DNA of 64,000 nucleotides from Cyclobacteriaceae bacterium (GTDB lineage Bacteria; Bacteroidota; Bacteroidia; Cytophagales; Cyclobacteriaceae), in assembly GCA_016787755.1 (NCBI GenBank), contig JAEUUA010000013.1, forward strand, positions 62,001-126,000, given 5' to 3'. Both the position numbers and the translations under genes were made by a program. Positions 10,591-19,687 of the stretch are shown here, in pieces (within the stretch, counting starts at the first letter, position 1; each line of letters begins with the position of its first letter). The notes beneath the pieces were generated by a model. The model worked only from the letters and a program-made list of their open reading frames with translations, was not told the origin of the DNA and did not search any database.

Positions 10591-11364
10591 ATGGGTAAAA
10601 TTATCGCCATTGCGAATCAAAAAGGAGGCGTAGGCAAAACCACTACGGCTATCAATCTGGCTGCCAGCTTGGCTGTACTTGAATGCAAAACCTTATTAGT
10701 AGATGCTGATCCACAAGCTAACTCTACCTCGGGGTTAGGCATTAACCCAAAGGAGGTAAAAAAAGGTATTTACGAATGCATGGTTGATGGAGTAAATCCC
10801 TTGGATGCCATCGTAAAAAATGACTTAAAATACTTAGATATACTTCCGTCACATATCGATTTGGTAGGTGCCGAAGTGGAGATGGTAAACATAGAACAGC
10901 GGGAAGAAAAGATGAAGAACGCGCTCAGTTCTATTAAAGATCTATACGATTTTATTATCATCGACTGTTCACCTTCATTGGGTTTAATTACCATCAATTC
11001 ATTAACTGCTGCAGATTCGGTTATGATTCCGGTTCAGTGTGAATATTTTGCGTTAGAGGGATTAGGAAAATTATTGAATACCATTAAAATAATTCAGACA
11101 AGGCTTAATCCAAGACTGGAAATCGAAGGCATTCTGTTAACCCTTTATGACTCCAGAACCTCATTAGGCAATCAGGTGGTTGAAGAAGTTCGTACGCATT
11201 TCAAGAACATCGCTTTCAAGACGATAATACCGCGCAATGTAAAATTGAGTGAGTCCCCAAGTTTTGGATTACCCGTTATCGTCCATGATGCCGAAAGTAA
11301 GGGAGCTATCAGTTATTTAAACCTGGCTCATGAAATCCTCGATAAAAACGGAATAGTAAAATGA
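10591..11364 (+). CDS. parA: Chromosome-partitioning ATPase ParA (Soj)
   Basis: This is a Walker-type ATPase that moves ParB-parS complexes on the nucleoid. The 257-residue protein opens with the deviant Walker A motif KGGVGKTT at about residues 11-18, then [10 protein letters not shown], and has [11 protein letters not shown] as the Walker B region. The length and the KLSESPSFG segment are those of chromosomal Soj proteins rather than plasmid ParA. parB starts inside the last codons (ATGA overlap at 11361-11364), so the two are translationally coupled. It is the first gene of a five-gene operon that also carries dapB and lepB. The assignment is secure. Confidence 0.96.
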   Translation: MGKIIAIANQKGGVGKTTTAINLAASLAVLECKTLLVDADPQANSTSGLGINPKEVKKGIYECMVDGVNPLDAIVKNDLKYLDILPSHIDLVGAEVEMVNIEQREEKMKNALSSIKDLYDFIIIDCSPSLGLITINSLTAADSVMIPVQCEYFALEGLGKLLNTIKIIQTRLNPRLEIEGILLTLYDSRTSLGNQVVEEVRTHFKNIAFKTIIPRNVKLSESPSFGLPVIVHDAESKGAISYLNLAHEILDKNGIVK

Positions 11365-12269
11365 GTAAGAAAAAAGCATTGGGTAGAGGTTTGAGTGCGC
11401 TCTTGAGCGATACCCCTGAGGACGAAAAATTAGATGTAGACGTAACCTCTCCGGTAAGAGAGAGAGAGAACAAAGTTGTTACCAATTCTATCAACGAAAT
11501 CTTACTTTCTGAAATTGAGACAAATCCCTTTCAACCGCGCCAACATTTTGATCAGGAAGCCTTAAAAGAATTAGCTGATTCAATTAAAGTACACGGCATC
11601 ATTCAGCCTATTACGGTTCGAAAATTTTCAAACAATCAATATCAGTTAATCTCAGGTGAAAGAAGATTTCAAGCATCGAAGTTAGCCGGCCTCACAAAGA
11701 TCCCGGCTTATATTCGAACCGCGGATGATCAGCAAATGCTTGAGATGGCATTGATTGAAAATATTCAACGTGAAAATCTTAATCCCATTGAAATTTCGCT
11801 TAGCTATCAACGCTTGATTAGTGAATGTAATTTGAAGCAAGAGGAACTTGGAGACCGGGTTGGCAAAAGTCGTTCAACCGTTACTAACTATTTGCGTCTG
11901 TTGAAACTACCGCCTGATATTCAAATCGCCATGCGTGACAATAAACTTACCATGGGGCATGCACGAGCAATCATCAATGTTGAGAATCCAGACTCTCAAC
12001 TTTACATATTCAAGAAGACGTTGGCTGAAGATCTTTCTGTGCGCAAGGTGGAAGAACTTGCCCGTGAATTGTCTACAAAAACAAATGAAACTCAAGCAAC
12101 CACAACCCCATCCTCGCAGGCAAAAGAAGTTACACAGCTTCAAACCCGCCTTTCATCGCACTTTGGCACGAAAGTTAGTGTAAAAAGTGATGGCAAGAAG
12201 GGTGATATCCGAATTCCATTTCTGTCGATTGAAGATCTCAACCGGATACTTGATATTTTAAAAGTATAA
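11361..12269 (+). CDS. parB: Chromosome-partitioning protein ParB (Spo0J)
   Basis: ParB is the CTP-dependent clamp that loads at parS and spreads on DNA. The 302-residue protein starts with the usual [12 protein letters not shown] tail that stimulates ParA. Residues about 48-135 are the ParB/Srx CTPase domain, with NPFQPR and the GERRFQAS box. A helix-turn-helix follows ([20 protein letters not shown]), and a C-terminal dimerisation segment ends the protein. It overlaps parA by 4 bp and the next gene starts 2 bp after its stop. I found no convincing parS site in this window. Confidence 0.96.
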   Translation: MSKKKALGRGLSALLSDTPEDEKLDVDVTSPVRERENKVVTNSINEILLSEIETNPFQPRQHFDQEALKELADSIKVHGIIQPITVRKFSNNQYQLISGERRFQASKLAGLTKIPAYIRTADDQQMLEMALIENIQRENLNPIEISLSYQRLISECNLKQEELGDRVGKSRSTVTNYLRLLKLPPDIQIAMRDNKLTMGHARAIINVENPDSQLYIFKKTLAEDLSVRKVEELARELSTKTNETQATTTPSSQAKEVTQLQTRLSSHFGTKVSVKSDGKKGDIRIPFLSIEDLNRILDILKV

Positions 12270-12270
12270 C

Positions 12271-12870
12271 ATGCGTGGAGCCGGTATTATAGGCATTCTA
12301 CTTTTTGCGTTTAACTTGGGCTTATCGCAAGCTGAAAGCGATACCATCCCTTCGGGAAACCTCTCTGACACCTTAGTGCAAAATAATCGCCCAGTTGAAA
12401 AAATCGAATCGTATGCAAAGCAATACGATCCTCGTAAAGCGATGTTGTATGCCGCAGTTTTTCCAGGGGCTGGTCAATTCTATAATAAGAAGTACTGGAA
12501 AATACCCTTGGTCTATGGAGGTTTTGGTGCTTTTTTATATGGCGTTAATTTTTACCAAGGCTTGAATGTGAGGTTTAAGAATGACCTATATAATTTAATA
12601 AACGACCCCAGCTCCAACGGGGGAGTAAGTCCCGATAATCTTACAACTGATCAGCTTCGAACCATAGTTGACAGAACCAGGCGAGAACGCGATTTCTTGA
12701 TCATCCTAACAGGATTTTTCTATATTCTGCAAATGGTAGATGCCCATGTAGATGCCCACTTAAAAGAATTTGATCTGAACCCCAAATTACAACTTACCGT
12801 TGAACCTGTCATGGAAAACAATTACATGATGGGACGAAGCACCGGGCTTACACTCAAACTAAGATTCTAA
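12271..12870 (+). CDS. DUF5683 domain membrane protein
   Basis: This 199-residue protein has an N-terminal signal peptide (about residues 1-20, ending GLSQA) and a DUF5683 core around PRKAMLYAAVFPGAGQFYN and KYWKIPLVYGGFGAFLYG. Two or three short hydrophobic segments suggest membrane association. It begins 2 bp after parB and ends 14 bp before dapB, a position this family holds in many Bacteroidota. Its function is not known. The position between ParB and envelope genes suggests a cell-envelope role, which is inference from context only. Confidence 0.85.
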   Translation: MRGAGIIGILLFAFNLGLSQAESDTIPSGNLSDTLVQNNRPVEKIESYAKQYDPRKAMLYAAVFPGAGQFYNKKYWKIPLVYGGFGAFLYGVNFYQGLNVRFKNDLYNLINDPSSNGGVSPDNLTTDQLRTIVDRTRRERDFLIILTGFFYILQMVDAHVDAHLKEFDLNPKLQLTVEPVMENNYMMGRSTGLTLKLRF

Positions 12871-12884
12871 CCAGGAATTGTAGC

Positions 12885-13592
12885 ATGAAAATACTGTTGA
12901 TAGGATATGGGAAGATGGGTAAAATTATAGAAGGAATTGCTGTCAATCGTGGCCATGAAATTACTGGTAAGATTGATTTGTCAGATAATTTTTCTGCCTT
13001 TAATAAATTTGTTGATGTCGCAATAGAATTTACCCAACCCGAAGCAGTTGTATCAAATTTAAAAACCTGTTTCGAAAAAGGAATTCCAGTTGCATGTGGA
13101 ACAACGGGCTGGTTAGATCACAAATCAGAAATTGAAAAGTACTGCATTGAGAAAAACGGAACTTTTTTTTATGCCTCAAACTATAGCTTAGGAGTAAATC
13201 TCTTTTTTAAGTTAAATCAATTGCTTGCGCAGATGATGGATCGATATCCACAATACGCAGTGTCAATTGATGAGACTCATCATACTCAAAAAAAAGATGC
13301 CCCAAGTGGAACTGCCATTACACTGGCCGAAGGGGTTATCGAAAATTTGAATCGCAAAAAAAAATGGAAATTGGGAGCGTCTGATACATCGGAAGATCTT
13401 TCAATCAATTCGTTCAGAGTTGATCCGGCACCCGGAACTCATACCGTTAAGTATCAATCCGCCATTGACAATCTTGAAATAACACATACAGCCCACTCCC
13501 GTGAAGGGTTTGCCTTGGGTGCAGTTATGGTTGCTGAGTGGCTCGCAGACAAAAAAGGAGTATTTACGATGGATGATTTTTTAAAGGTGTAG
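12885..13592 (+). CDS. dapB: 4-hydroxy-tetrahydrodipicolinate reductase
   Basis: DapB carries out the NAD(P)H-dependent reduction step of lysine and diaminopimelate synthesis in the cytoplasm, supplying the cross-linking residue of peptidoglycan. The 235-residue protein begins with the nucleotide-binding loop IGYGKMGK. It has the conserved substrate-binding motif KKDAPSGTA (about residues 137-145) and DETHHTQ just before it. The CGTTGW segment after the first half is also typical. It sits within the parA operon, 54 bp before lepB. It is slightly shorter than the proteobacterial enzymes, as usual in this phylum. Confidence 0.96.
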   Translation: MKILLIGYGKMGKIIEGIAVNRGHEITGKIDLSDNFSAFNKFVDVAIEFTQPEAVVSNLKTCFEKGIPVACGTTGWLDHKSEIEKYCIEKNGTFFYASNYSLGVNLFFKLNQLLAQMMDRYPQYAVSIDETHHTQKKDAPSGTAITLAEGVIENLNRKKKWKLGASDTSEDLSINSFRVDPAPGTHTVKYQSAIDNLEITHTAHSREGFALGAVMVAEWLADKKGVFTMDDFLKV

Positions 13593-13646
13593 CCCGTACT
13601 AAATCAAAAATGATTTTATTTGCCAGATTTTAAATAGTAAAAGGTT

Positions 13647-14801
13647 ATGAATTGGAAGTTTTGGGAGAAAAAAGTGGAAACTAAGCAAAAACCAAAATCT
13701 GCTTTACGCGAGTGGTGGGATGCCATCTTGTTTGCAGTAGTGGCAGCAACGCTTATTCGTTGGCTGATTATGGAGGCTTATACGATCCCTACCCCTTCTA
13801 TGGAGAACTCGATGTTAGTAGGTGACTTTCTTTTCGTAAGCAAGTTCCATTATGGAACCCGCACACCCCGCACGCCCCTTCAAATTCCGCTTACCCATCA
13901 AAAGATTTGGTTTACGAATATTCCTTCATATCTGGATTGGGTACAATTGCCTACCTATCGCTTGCCTGGATTTACCCATGTAAAACGCAATGATGTGGTG
14001 GTATTTAATGTACCCGGTATTTCTGAAAATAATTACCCTAACATGAACTCAGCCACCTGGATTGATTATCCGGTTGATTTAAAAACAAATTATATTAAAC
14101 GATGCGTAGCGGTTCCTGGCGATGTGCTTGAAATAAAAGATCGTCAGTTGTTTATTAATGGCGAGGCACAGCCTAATCCTCCTGAAGAGCAATTGAGCTA
14201 CCTCGTAACCTCGAAAGATGAAATCAATGAACGCAACCTTGAAAAGTTAGATATCGATCCGGACGATTATAGTTTTCAAGGTCGACCGGAAACCAATAAA
14301 GTACTTTATCAAATGTTTCTCACGAAGGCTAAAGTTGATGAGTTAAAAACGCTTCCATATATTATTTCTGTGTCTGAAGATTATCGAACGCACGAAGGGC
14401 CAGATGCCAGGATTTTTCCGGGAACAAAGTACACCAAGTGGAACGGTGACAACTACGGCCCGTTAACAATTCCAAAAGAAGGAATGAAAATTATTATTAA
14501 TGATTCAACTCTTTTTACCTATGGGCGCACGATTAAAGATTACGACCTGAACAAGGATGTAAAAGTTGAAGGGGATAAGCTCTTTATTGATGGTAAAGAA
14601 GTGGTTGAATACACCTTCAAACAAAACTATTACTTTATGATGGGTGATAACCGTCATAATTCCCTTGATTCGCGTTACTGGGGTTTTGTGCCGGAAGATC
14701 ATATTGTAGGAAAAGGGTTTTTTATATGGCTATCCATCAATAAACATGGAAGCTTCCTGAACAAGATTCGCTGGAATAGATTCTTTAAATTGGTGAAGTA
14801 A
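13647..14801 (+). CDS. lepB: Signal peptidase I
   Basis: This membrane serine protease removes signal peptides from exported proteins. One N-terminal membrane segment spans about residues 26-43. The catalytic Ser lies in TPSMENSML (near residue 52), the catalytic Lys in YIKRCVAVPGD (near residue 151), and the conserved GDNRHNSLDSRYWG box near residue 332. The stretch between the Lys box and the GDNRHNS box is about 180 residues, much longer than in E. coli, and accounts for the total of 384 residues. Such an insertion is common in Bacteroidota signal peptidases. It is the last gene of the parA operon and converges on ung. Confidence 0.95.
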   Translation: MNWKFWEKKVETKQKPKSALREWWDAILFAVVAATLIRWLIMEAYTIPTPSMENSMLVGDFLFVSKFHYGTRTPRTPLQIPLTHQKIWFTNIPSYLDWVQLPTYRLPGFTHVKRNDVVVFNVPGISENNYPNMNSATWIDYPVDLKTNYIKRCVAVPGDVLEIKDRQLFINGEAQPNPPEEQLSYLVTSKDEINERNLEKLDIDPDDYSFQGRPETNKVLYQMFLTKAKVDELKTLPYIISVSEDYRTHEGPDARIFPGTKYTKWNGDNYGPLTIPKEGMKIIINDSTLFTYGRTIKDYDLNKDVKVEGDKLFIDGKEVVEYTFKQNYYFMMGDNRHNSLDSRYWGFVPEDHIVGKGFFIWLSINKHGSFLNKIRWNRFFKLVK

Positions 14802-14853
14802 AGTAGATATGGGTTGCTAGAGAATCCAGGATCAAATATCCATCATCTAAAAC

Positions 14854-15522
14854 TCACCAATCAATCTCTTTTAAACCTTTGCTCTTTAGATAAGCATTTG
14901 TTTTACTGAAATGTTTATTTCCGAAAAAGCCTCGATCGGCAGAGAAAGGTGATGGATGTGCAGACATTAGAACAAGATGTTTGGTTCGATCGATGATTTC
15001 TCCTTTCTTTTGAGCATACGCACCCCATAATAAAAACACTACATGATTCTTCTCTTCAGAAATAACTCTTATAACAGCGTCTGTGAATTCCTCCCAGCCT
15101 TTTTTTTGATGAGAACCCGGTGAAGAGCCTCTGACCGTTAGCGTTGCATTTAAAAGCAAGACTCCCTGGTTCGCCCATCGTTCCAGATCACCATTTTTAG
15201 GAACTGGCTTGCCCAAGTCTTTTTCAATTTCTTTAAAGATATTTTTCAAAGACGGAGGCATCACAACCCCATCGCGCACGGAAAAACACAGTCCGTTGGC
15301 CTGCCCCGCTCCGTGATAGGGATCTTGCCCAATAATAACCACCTTCACATCCCTGAAATCAGCACAATCAAAGGCTCTGAAAATTTCTTTCCCGGGTGGA
15401 TAAACAATTTGTGTACGGTATTCTTCCTTAATAAAATCTGTTAATTGGTTAAAATAGGGTTGTTCAAACTCGATTTTGAGCTTTTCTTTCCAGGAAGGTG
15501 CTATTTTAACATCAGAGGTCAT
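14854..15522 (-). CDS. ung: Uracil-DNA glycosylase, family 1
   Basis: Ung removes uracil from DNA and so starts base-excision repair of deaminated cytosine. The 222-residue protein has the catalytic water-activating motif GQDPYHG (about residues 64-70), the uracil-binding strand GVLLLNATLTVR, and the DNA-intercalating HPSPFSADRGFFG loop near the C-terminus. The start at 15522 gives the normal family length. It is transcribed divergently from apaG; their starts are 70 bp apart. Confidence 0.97.
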   Translation of the reverse strand: MTSDVKIAPSWKEKLKIEFEQPYFNQLTDFIKEEYRTQIVYPPGKEIFRAFDCADFRDVKVVIIGQDPYHGAGQANGLCFSVRDGVVMPPSLKNIFKEIEKDLGKPVPKNGDLERWANQGVLLLNATLTVRGSSPGSHQKKGWEEFTDAVIRVISEEKNHVVFLLWGAYAQKKGEIIDRTKHLVLMSAHPSPFSADRGFFGNKHFSKTNAYLKSKGLKEIDW

Positions 15523-15558
15523 GAAATATATTTTCGGTAAACGAATTAGACTATCAGA

Positions 15559-15587
15559 TTGAAAAATAGAAAAAAATGATATTTTTG
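15559..15587 (+). promoter_or_regulatory. Promoter of apaG, predicted near-leaderless
   Basis: TTG at 15559-15561, an 18-nt spacer and TATTTTTG at 15580-15587 fit the Bacteroidota consensus. The predicted start lies at about 15591, only about 2 nt before the apaG ATG at 15593. Confidence 0.5.
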
Positions 15588-15592
15588 AACGA

Positions 15593-15979
15593 ATGATTGC
15601 TGAAATAACACAAGGAATTAAAGTGACCGTGGAGACGGAGTATCAACCCTCTTACTCCAGCCCGAGTCAATATCACTATGTGTTTACCTACCGAATCACC
15701 ATCGAAAACCAAAGTGAATTTACTATTCAGTTGCTGCGCAGGCGCTGGAATATCTTTGATGCTGGCTTTCAATCACGTGAAGTAGAGGGTGAAGGAGTGG
15801 TTGGTCAACAGCCAGTTTTGGAACCTGGTCAGACCCATCAATATGTTTCTGGATGCAATCTTAAATCAGGCATTGGCAAAATGGTTGGCACGTATCAAAT
15901 GGAACGCATTGTTGATGGGTTTACGTTTGAAGTAGTCGTGCCTGAATTTACCATGGTTGCACCCTTGCGGCTTAATTAA
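15593..15979 (+). CDS. apaG: ApaG domain protein
   Basis: This 128-residue single-domain protein matches the ApaG family, a fibronectin III-like beta-sandwich often annotated as a Co2+/Mg2+ efflux protein, though its biochemical role is not settled. Typical family features are the repeated beta strands (YHYVFTYRITIEN), the RRRWNIFDA segment, VEGEGVVGQQPVLEPG, and the end MVGTYQM. The ATG is only about 2 nt after the predicted transcription start, so the message may be almost leaderless. ung is divergent upstream. Confidence 0.93.
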   Translation: MIAEITQGIKVTVETEYQPSYSSPSQYHYVFTYRITIENQSEFTIQLLRRRWNIFDAGFQSREVEGEGVVGQQPVLEPGQTHQYVSGCNLKSGIGKMVGTYQMERIVDGFTFEVVVPEFTMVAPLRLN

Positions 15980-16041
15980 TTGTTCACGGCCATTCTTTAT
16001 CCTTCCATAAAATAATTATCATCTACGCTTTCTGAATTTGT

Positions 16042-16824
16042 GTGGCGCTTTATTTCAAGATAAAATCCTACCTCAATCATTGGCTACATGTAGTAGATGA
16101 GCACTCTATTCACTCTCCATACTTTTTTGATTTTTATGAAAAGGTAATTCTCAATAAAAATCAAATCTCAGGTTTTGAAGAGTTAGAAAATGTGCGTAAT
16201 AAACTCCTTCAAAGCACGCTCGACATTGAGGTGAACGATTTAGGGGCTCAATCAAATCATTTTAAAAGCAAAAAAAGAGCCTTGGCTAAGGTAGCTGAAA
16301 CCAGTCTTAGCCCACGTCCATTATGTGAACTACTATTTCGAATGGTCAATTATATGGAGGCCACCTCAATACTTGAATTAGGGACATCCGCTGGAATCAC
16401 ATCACTCTATCTTGCAAAACGAGCACACTCTAAAGTAATCACTTTTGAAGGAAATAAGGAGTTGATCCATATTGCCCGAGCCCATTTTGAATATTTCGAA
16501 ACGAAGAATATAAAACTGGTTGAGGGTAATCTTGATAGCACCCTTTCTGACTATCTTCAAAACCCCGCCAAAATAGATTTCGCGTTGATGGACGCGAACC
16601 ATCGGTACGAACCTACCATTCGATACTTCAATTTGCTAACGAAACGAATTGCCCTTAAGGGAATCATAGTATTGGATGATATTTATCACTCAGAAGAAAT
16701 GGCGCAGGCCTGGAAAGAATTAAGCAAACATGACCTGGTGTATGGAAGCGTTGACTTGTACCGCTGTGGCATTCTATTCTTCGATCCGGCACTTAACCGA
16801 CAGCATTTCGTTTGGAAGATGTAA
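16042..16824 (+). CDS. Class I SAM-dependent methyltransferase (O-methyltransferase-like)
   Basis: This 260-residue protein has a Rossmann-type SAM-binding core: motif I ILELGTSAGITSLYLA near residues 111-126, an acidic residue after the next strand (VITFEGN), and IDFALMDANHRYE as the following strand and loop. The helix ahead of motif I and the LDDIYHSEEM segment recall caffeoyl-CoA-type O-methyltransferases, but the substrate cannot be read from sequence. The start chosen is a GTG at 16042; no ATG in this frame gives the full N-terminus. It stands alone between apaG and a coiled-coil protein gene, with 62 bp upstream and 53 bp downstream. Confidence 0.8.
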   Translation: MALYFKIKSYLNHWLHVVDEHSIHSPYFFDFYEKVILNKNQISGFEELENVRNKLLQSTLDIEVNDLGAQSNHFKSKKRALAKVAETSLSPRPLCELLFRMVNYMEATSILELGTSAGITSLYLAKRAHSKVITFEGNKELIHIARAHFEYFETKNIKLVEGNLDSTLSDYLQNPAKIDFALMDANHRYEPTIRYFNLLTKRIALKGIIVLDDIYHSEEMAQAWKELSKHDLVYGSVDLYRCGILFFDPALNRQHFVWKM

Positions 16825-16877
16825 TGCATTGGTAATCATTTCAATAAAAGTTACTTTTACCACTGAAATATAATTGT

Positions 16878-17801
16878 ATGACACAACCCACCAATCCCAC
16901 TCCTGATCCAAAAAAATCAAGTAGCAAAACGGGCATTATTATAGGCATCCTTGCAGTAATTGTGATTATTCAAAGTATCAAAATTTACCTTGACTATCAG
17001 GAAAAAGTGGAAGTGAAGGAGGAGTTGGCCACCACCGAGGAAGACCTGGCCTCTACCATGCAGCGGTTAAATGACGTGAAATTAGAGCTAGATCAAAAAA
17101 TCGCAGAGATTGCAAAATTGGGTGGCGATGTGGCAGAATTAGAAAAAGCCAAGGCCGAAGTAATGGCCGAACTAAATCGAAGCAATAGCCGTAGTACCAA
17201 GGCCATCAAAGAACTAAAGGACAGACTTGAAGGATATGAAGAATTACTCAAACTGAAAGATGAAGAACTTGATAAATTAAAATCGGTAAATAAGGAACTA
17301 TATTCAGAAAACAGAACCTTAAAGACGAAACAAAATGTATTAAACGACTCCCTTAACAAACTCACCAAAAACAAAGAAGAACTTGCTTCTAAAGTAGCTA
17401 TTGCATCGCAGCTGAAAGCTGAAAAGATTAAGTTGGTTTCAGTAACAGCGAAAGGAAAAGAGCGAGATTCTCCATTCAGAAAAAGACAACTGGAGAAAAT
17501 CAAGGTTGAGTTTAATATTGCTGAAAACAAAGTAGCTCCGATTGAAGGGAAGAAGATTCTCATCCGCGTGATTGATGAAAATGGACAACCCATATTTGAT
17601 ACAACCAAAGGCTCAGGCACGTTTATGCTTAACGGCAAAGAAGAATTTTATACAGCTGCCCAGGAGATTTTATTTGATAATACCGGTCAAAAACTAATTT
17701 TCATCTACGATAAAGGGTCAGACTACATCGCGGGACATTATATTGTTGAAATATACACCGATGGCTACCTGATGGGCTCCACTCAGTTTGATGTAAAATG
17801 A
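16878..17801 (+). CDS. Membrane-anchored coiled-coil protein, function unknown
   Basis: This 307-residue protein has a short polar N-terminus and one membrane segment (about residues 18-38). A long coiled coil rich in Lys, Glu and Leu covers about residues 40-170. A compact C-terminal domain has beta-strand character (GKKILIRVIDENGQPIFD and later HYIVEIYTDGYLMG). This is a type II membrane topology with the coiled coil probably in the periplasm. I do not recognise a characterised family. A TATAATTG box at 16869-16876 is close to the -7 consensus and lies right before the ATG. The gene ends inside a hairpin shared with the convergent VOC gene. Confidence 0.75.
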   Translation: MTQPTNPTPDPKKSSSKTGIIIGILAVIVIIQSIKIYLDYQEKVEVKEELATTEEDLASTMQRLNDVKLELDQKIAEIAKLGGDVAELEKAKAEVMAELNRSNSRSTKAIKELKDRLEGYEELLKLKDEELDKLKSVNKELYSENRTLKTKQNVLNDSLNKLTKNKEELASKVAIASQLKAEKIKLVSVTAKGKERDSPFRKRQLEKIKVEFNIAENKVAPIEGKKILIRVIDENGQPIFDTTKGSGTFMLNGKEEFYTAAQEILFDNTGQKLIFIYDKGSDYIAGHYIVEIYTDGYLMGSTQFDVK

Positions 17802-17817
17802 TTTTTTAATCTTTTAC
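17793..17817. terminator. Bidirectional hairpin terminator shared by convergent genes
   Basis: GTAAAA at 17793-17798 and GATT at 17800-17803 pair with AATC at 17808-17811 and TTTTAC at 17812-17817 around a TTTT loop, with one unpaired T. The stem contains the stop codon of the plus-strand gene (17799-17801), and the stop of the minus-strand gene (17806-17808) falls in the loop and stem edge. Confidence 0.55.
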
Positions 17818-18861
17818 GCGATTCAATGAAAGTAATTTCAAAATCCAGTTTGGCAACGGCTTAGATGGATCACGCTTTTTCAGGTTGAGATACCACCCCA
17901 ATTTTTCAATGATGGGTATTTTATGAGTTTCCACCAACTCCACTAACGTGCCATCTGGATCTTCACAATATGCGAAGTGACCTGCTGCTTTACCCATATC
18001 AAATGAATTACGACTGTCTACAGTAAATTCAAATCCTTTTTGGGCGCACGTTTTAGACAGATCATCCATATTGGTTACATCAAAACATACATGAATGTAT
18101 CCTTGATCTCCCCACCATCGGTCTCGAAATATTTTTTCGGGTTGTGCCCCTGTCACTTGAATTAATTCAACTTCATGCTGACCTAACAGTTTGCCAAATG
18201 CGCCTTGTCGAGTTGAGGAAGACCTTAATAAAACTCTGCGAAATGAATACGTTCCTCTGGGCAATTTCTCCAAATCACTAAACCGCTTCGACTCATCGTA
18301 AACCACCTCCTTAAACCCTAACACATCGCGATATAGGGTAAGCGCCTTATCAACATCCGACACACCGATCACGCAGCCGGAAACACCACCAAAATTTTGA
18401 TTTCGATCCTGAAACCAGCTTTTTGATTCCACTACTTCTATCAGGTTATCATACGGATCATGCAAGTAAAAATGAGGTCGACCGTCCGGGGCTTTACATA
18501 CTTCGCTCAACAGAAAAACCTTCTTAGTAAGTAAACTCTCATAGGCGTCAGGTACGGATCTGGCTTTAATTTTAACTGCATGCACCCCGGTATCGCCAAG
18601 TTCAATTTTTGGAGATGCTTCAGGCGAACGGCTTGTGTATTGCCAGATTTCAAGCCCTGCCCCGCCCTCTAGGTTCATTGCCAAAATCGCATATCGTTGA
18701 TGAGCAATATCACCCGTGTATCGAGTCATTAACGAAGCGGTAGCGTGGTCGCGAAAGATGGGCACATTCATCCCAAAAACCTTGCGGTACCAAGCCCAGG
18801 CCTGCTCTGCATCCTGAACACCTAAACCTATTTGTTGAATTCCATTGATATTGTACCCCAT
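17806..18861 (-). CDS. Two-domain VOC (glyoxalase/dioxygenase superfamily) protein
   Basis: This 351-residue protein contains two vicinal-oxygen-chelate domains. The first (about residues 7-130) starts IQQIGLGVQDAEQAWAWYR and ends FYLHDPYDNLIEVVE. The second (about 140-310) starts VSGCVIGVSDVDKALTLYR and ends AYCEDPDGTLVELVETH. The final Glu in each IEVVE or VELVE strand is a usual metal ligand. The pattern resembles extradiol dioxygenases and 4-hydroxyphenylpyruvate dioxygenase relatives, but the substrate is unknown. It starts 3 bp after the glycosyltransferase gene 18865-19575 and is presumably co-transcribed with it. Confidence 0.82.
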   Translation of the reverse strand: MGYNINGIQQIGLGVQDAEQAWAWYRKVFGMNVPIFRDHATASLMTRYTGDIAHQRYAILAMNLEGGAGLEIWQYTSRSPEASPKIELGDTGVHAVKIKARSVPDAYESLLTKKVFLLSEVCKAPDGRPHFYLHDPYDNLIEVVESKSWFQDRNQNFGGVSGCVIGVSDVDKALTLYRDVLGFKEVVYDESKRFSDLEKLPRGTYSFRRVLLRSSSTRQGAFGKLLGQHEVELIQVTGAQPEKIFRDRWWGDQGYIHVCFDVTNMDDLSKTCAQKGFEFTVDSRNSFDMGKAAGHFAYCEDPDGTLVELVETHKIPIIEKLGWYLNLKKRDPSKPLPNWILKLLSLNRVKD

Positions 18862-18864
18862 TCG

Positions 18865-19575
18865 TTATCGATAAGTCAGCAATTTGGTATAAGTTTTTTT
18901 TATTCCAAGGGGATGAACCTTCAAATAAAACATTACAAAAGCAATAAGATTCACTATTTGCACCCGCAGCCAGGTGTTTTGGTCATACTTTCTTGCCGAA
19001 ACAAGTACATTTTTAGGAATAATTCGAAAAGAATATTTCTTTTTTAATCTGGCAATAAAATTATAATCCTCCATTACAGCATAGTATTCATCGTACCCAC
19101 TCAATTCATCAAAGACGGTTTTGGTTACAAACAATGTCTGATCCCCACCCCGGCACATAAGGTTATCGAATCGAGTACAATACGCATTTACCTTCAGGAT
19201 TTTTTTGTCGGAATCAAATTGATACTGATAACAACCAGCGGGATACCCTAATTTAATCGAATCCATTATATCTTCTTCAAATGAGGGTAATAGTTTTACA
19301 TCTGCATGAACAAAGTAAAGTACATTCCCCCCAGCAACTTTTGCCCCCAGATTCATCTGATTCGCGCGTGCACAGACATCCGATTTTATTACACGAGCAC
19401 CGGAGTGTATCGCTTCCTCACATGTATTATCGATGCTTCCACCATCAACCACAATAATCTCGCACACTGCTCCTGTGTTATTATGTGTAATAAAGGATAC
19501 CAGTTTCCCTATTCCTTCCGCCTCGTTATGCGTGGGAATAATAACACTGATTTTAATATCTTCCCAAAAATTCAT
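18865..19575 (-). CDS. Family 2 glycosyltransferase, TIGR04283-like
   Basis: This 236-residue GT-A glycosyltransferase opens ISVIIPTHNEAEGIGKLV, with EIIVVDGGSIDNT as the nucleotide-sugar loop and YFVHADVKLL in place of the DXD motif. The CRGGDQTLFV segment and the small size fit the TIGR04283 family, which NCBI names from its place in arsenosugar clusters. A hydrophobic stretch near the C-terminus (VNLIAFVMFYLKV) suggests membrane contact. It lies directly upstream of the VOC gene and is divergent from a DUF547 gene, another family I recall from such clusters. No ArsM or ArsS gene is present here, so an arsenosugar role is not supported by this window alone. Confidence 0.85.
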   Translation of the reverse strand: MNFWEDIKISVIIPTHNEAEGIGKLVSFITHNNTGAVCEIIVVDGGSIDNTCEEAIHSGARVIKSDVCARANQMNLGAKVAGGNVLYFVHADVKLLPSFEEDIMDSIKLGYPAGCYQYQFDSDKKILKVNAYCTRFDNLMCRGGDQTLFVTKTVFDELSGYDEYYAVMEDYNFIARLKKKYSFRIIPKNVLVSARKYDQNTWLRVQIVNLIAFVMFYLKVHPLGIKKTYTKLLTYR

Positions 19576-19687
19576 TCTGGCATAAAAATAGTGTCATTCT
19601 TAAGACATTAAACACAATTACCCAAATTTGGTTGATTCGAATGTTTATCTTAGAGAAGACGATCCGAAATATTTTAAAAAAATAATT

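Noticed and set aside
10400..14801. parS site near parA/parB
   Set aside because: I found CACGTG cores at a few places in the window (for example near 35260 and 44260), but none has the flanking half-sites of parS and none is near parAB.
17093..17638. 181-codon minus-strand frame
   Set aside because: It is antisense to the coiled-coil region; the Ser/Leu/Phe-rich product is what the reverse of Lys/Glu-rich codons gives.
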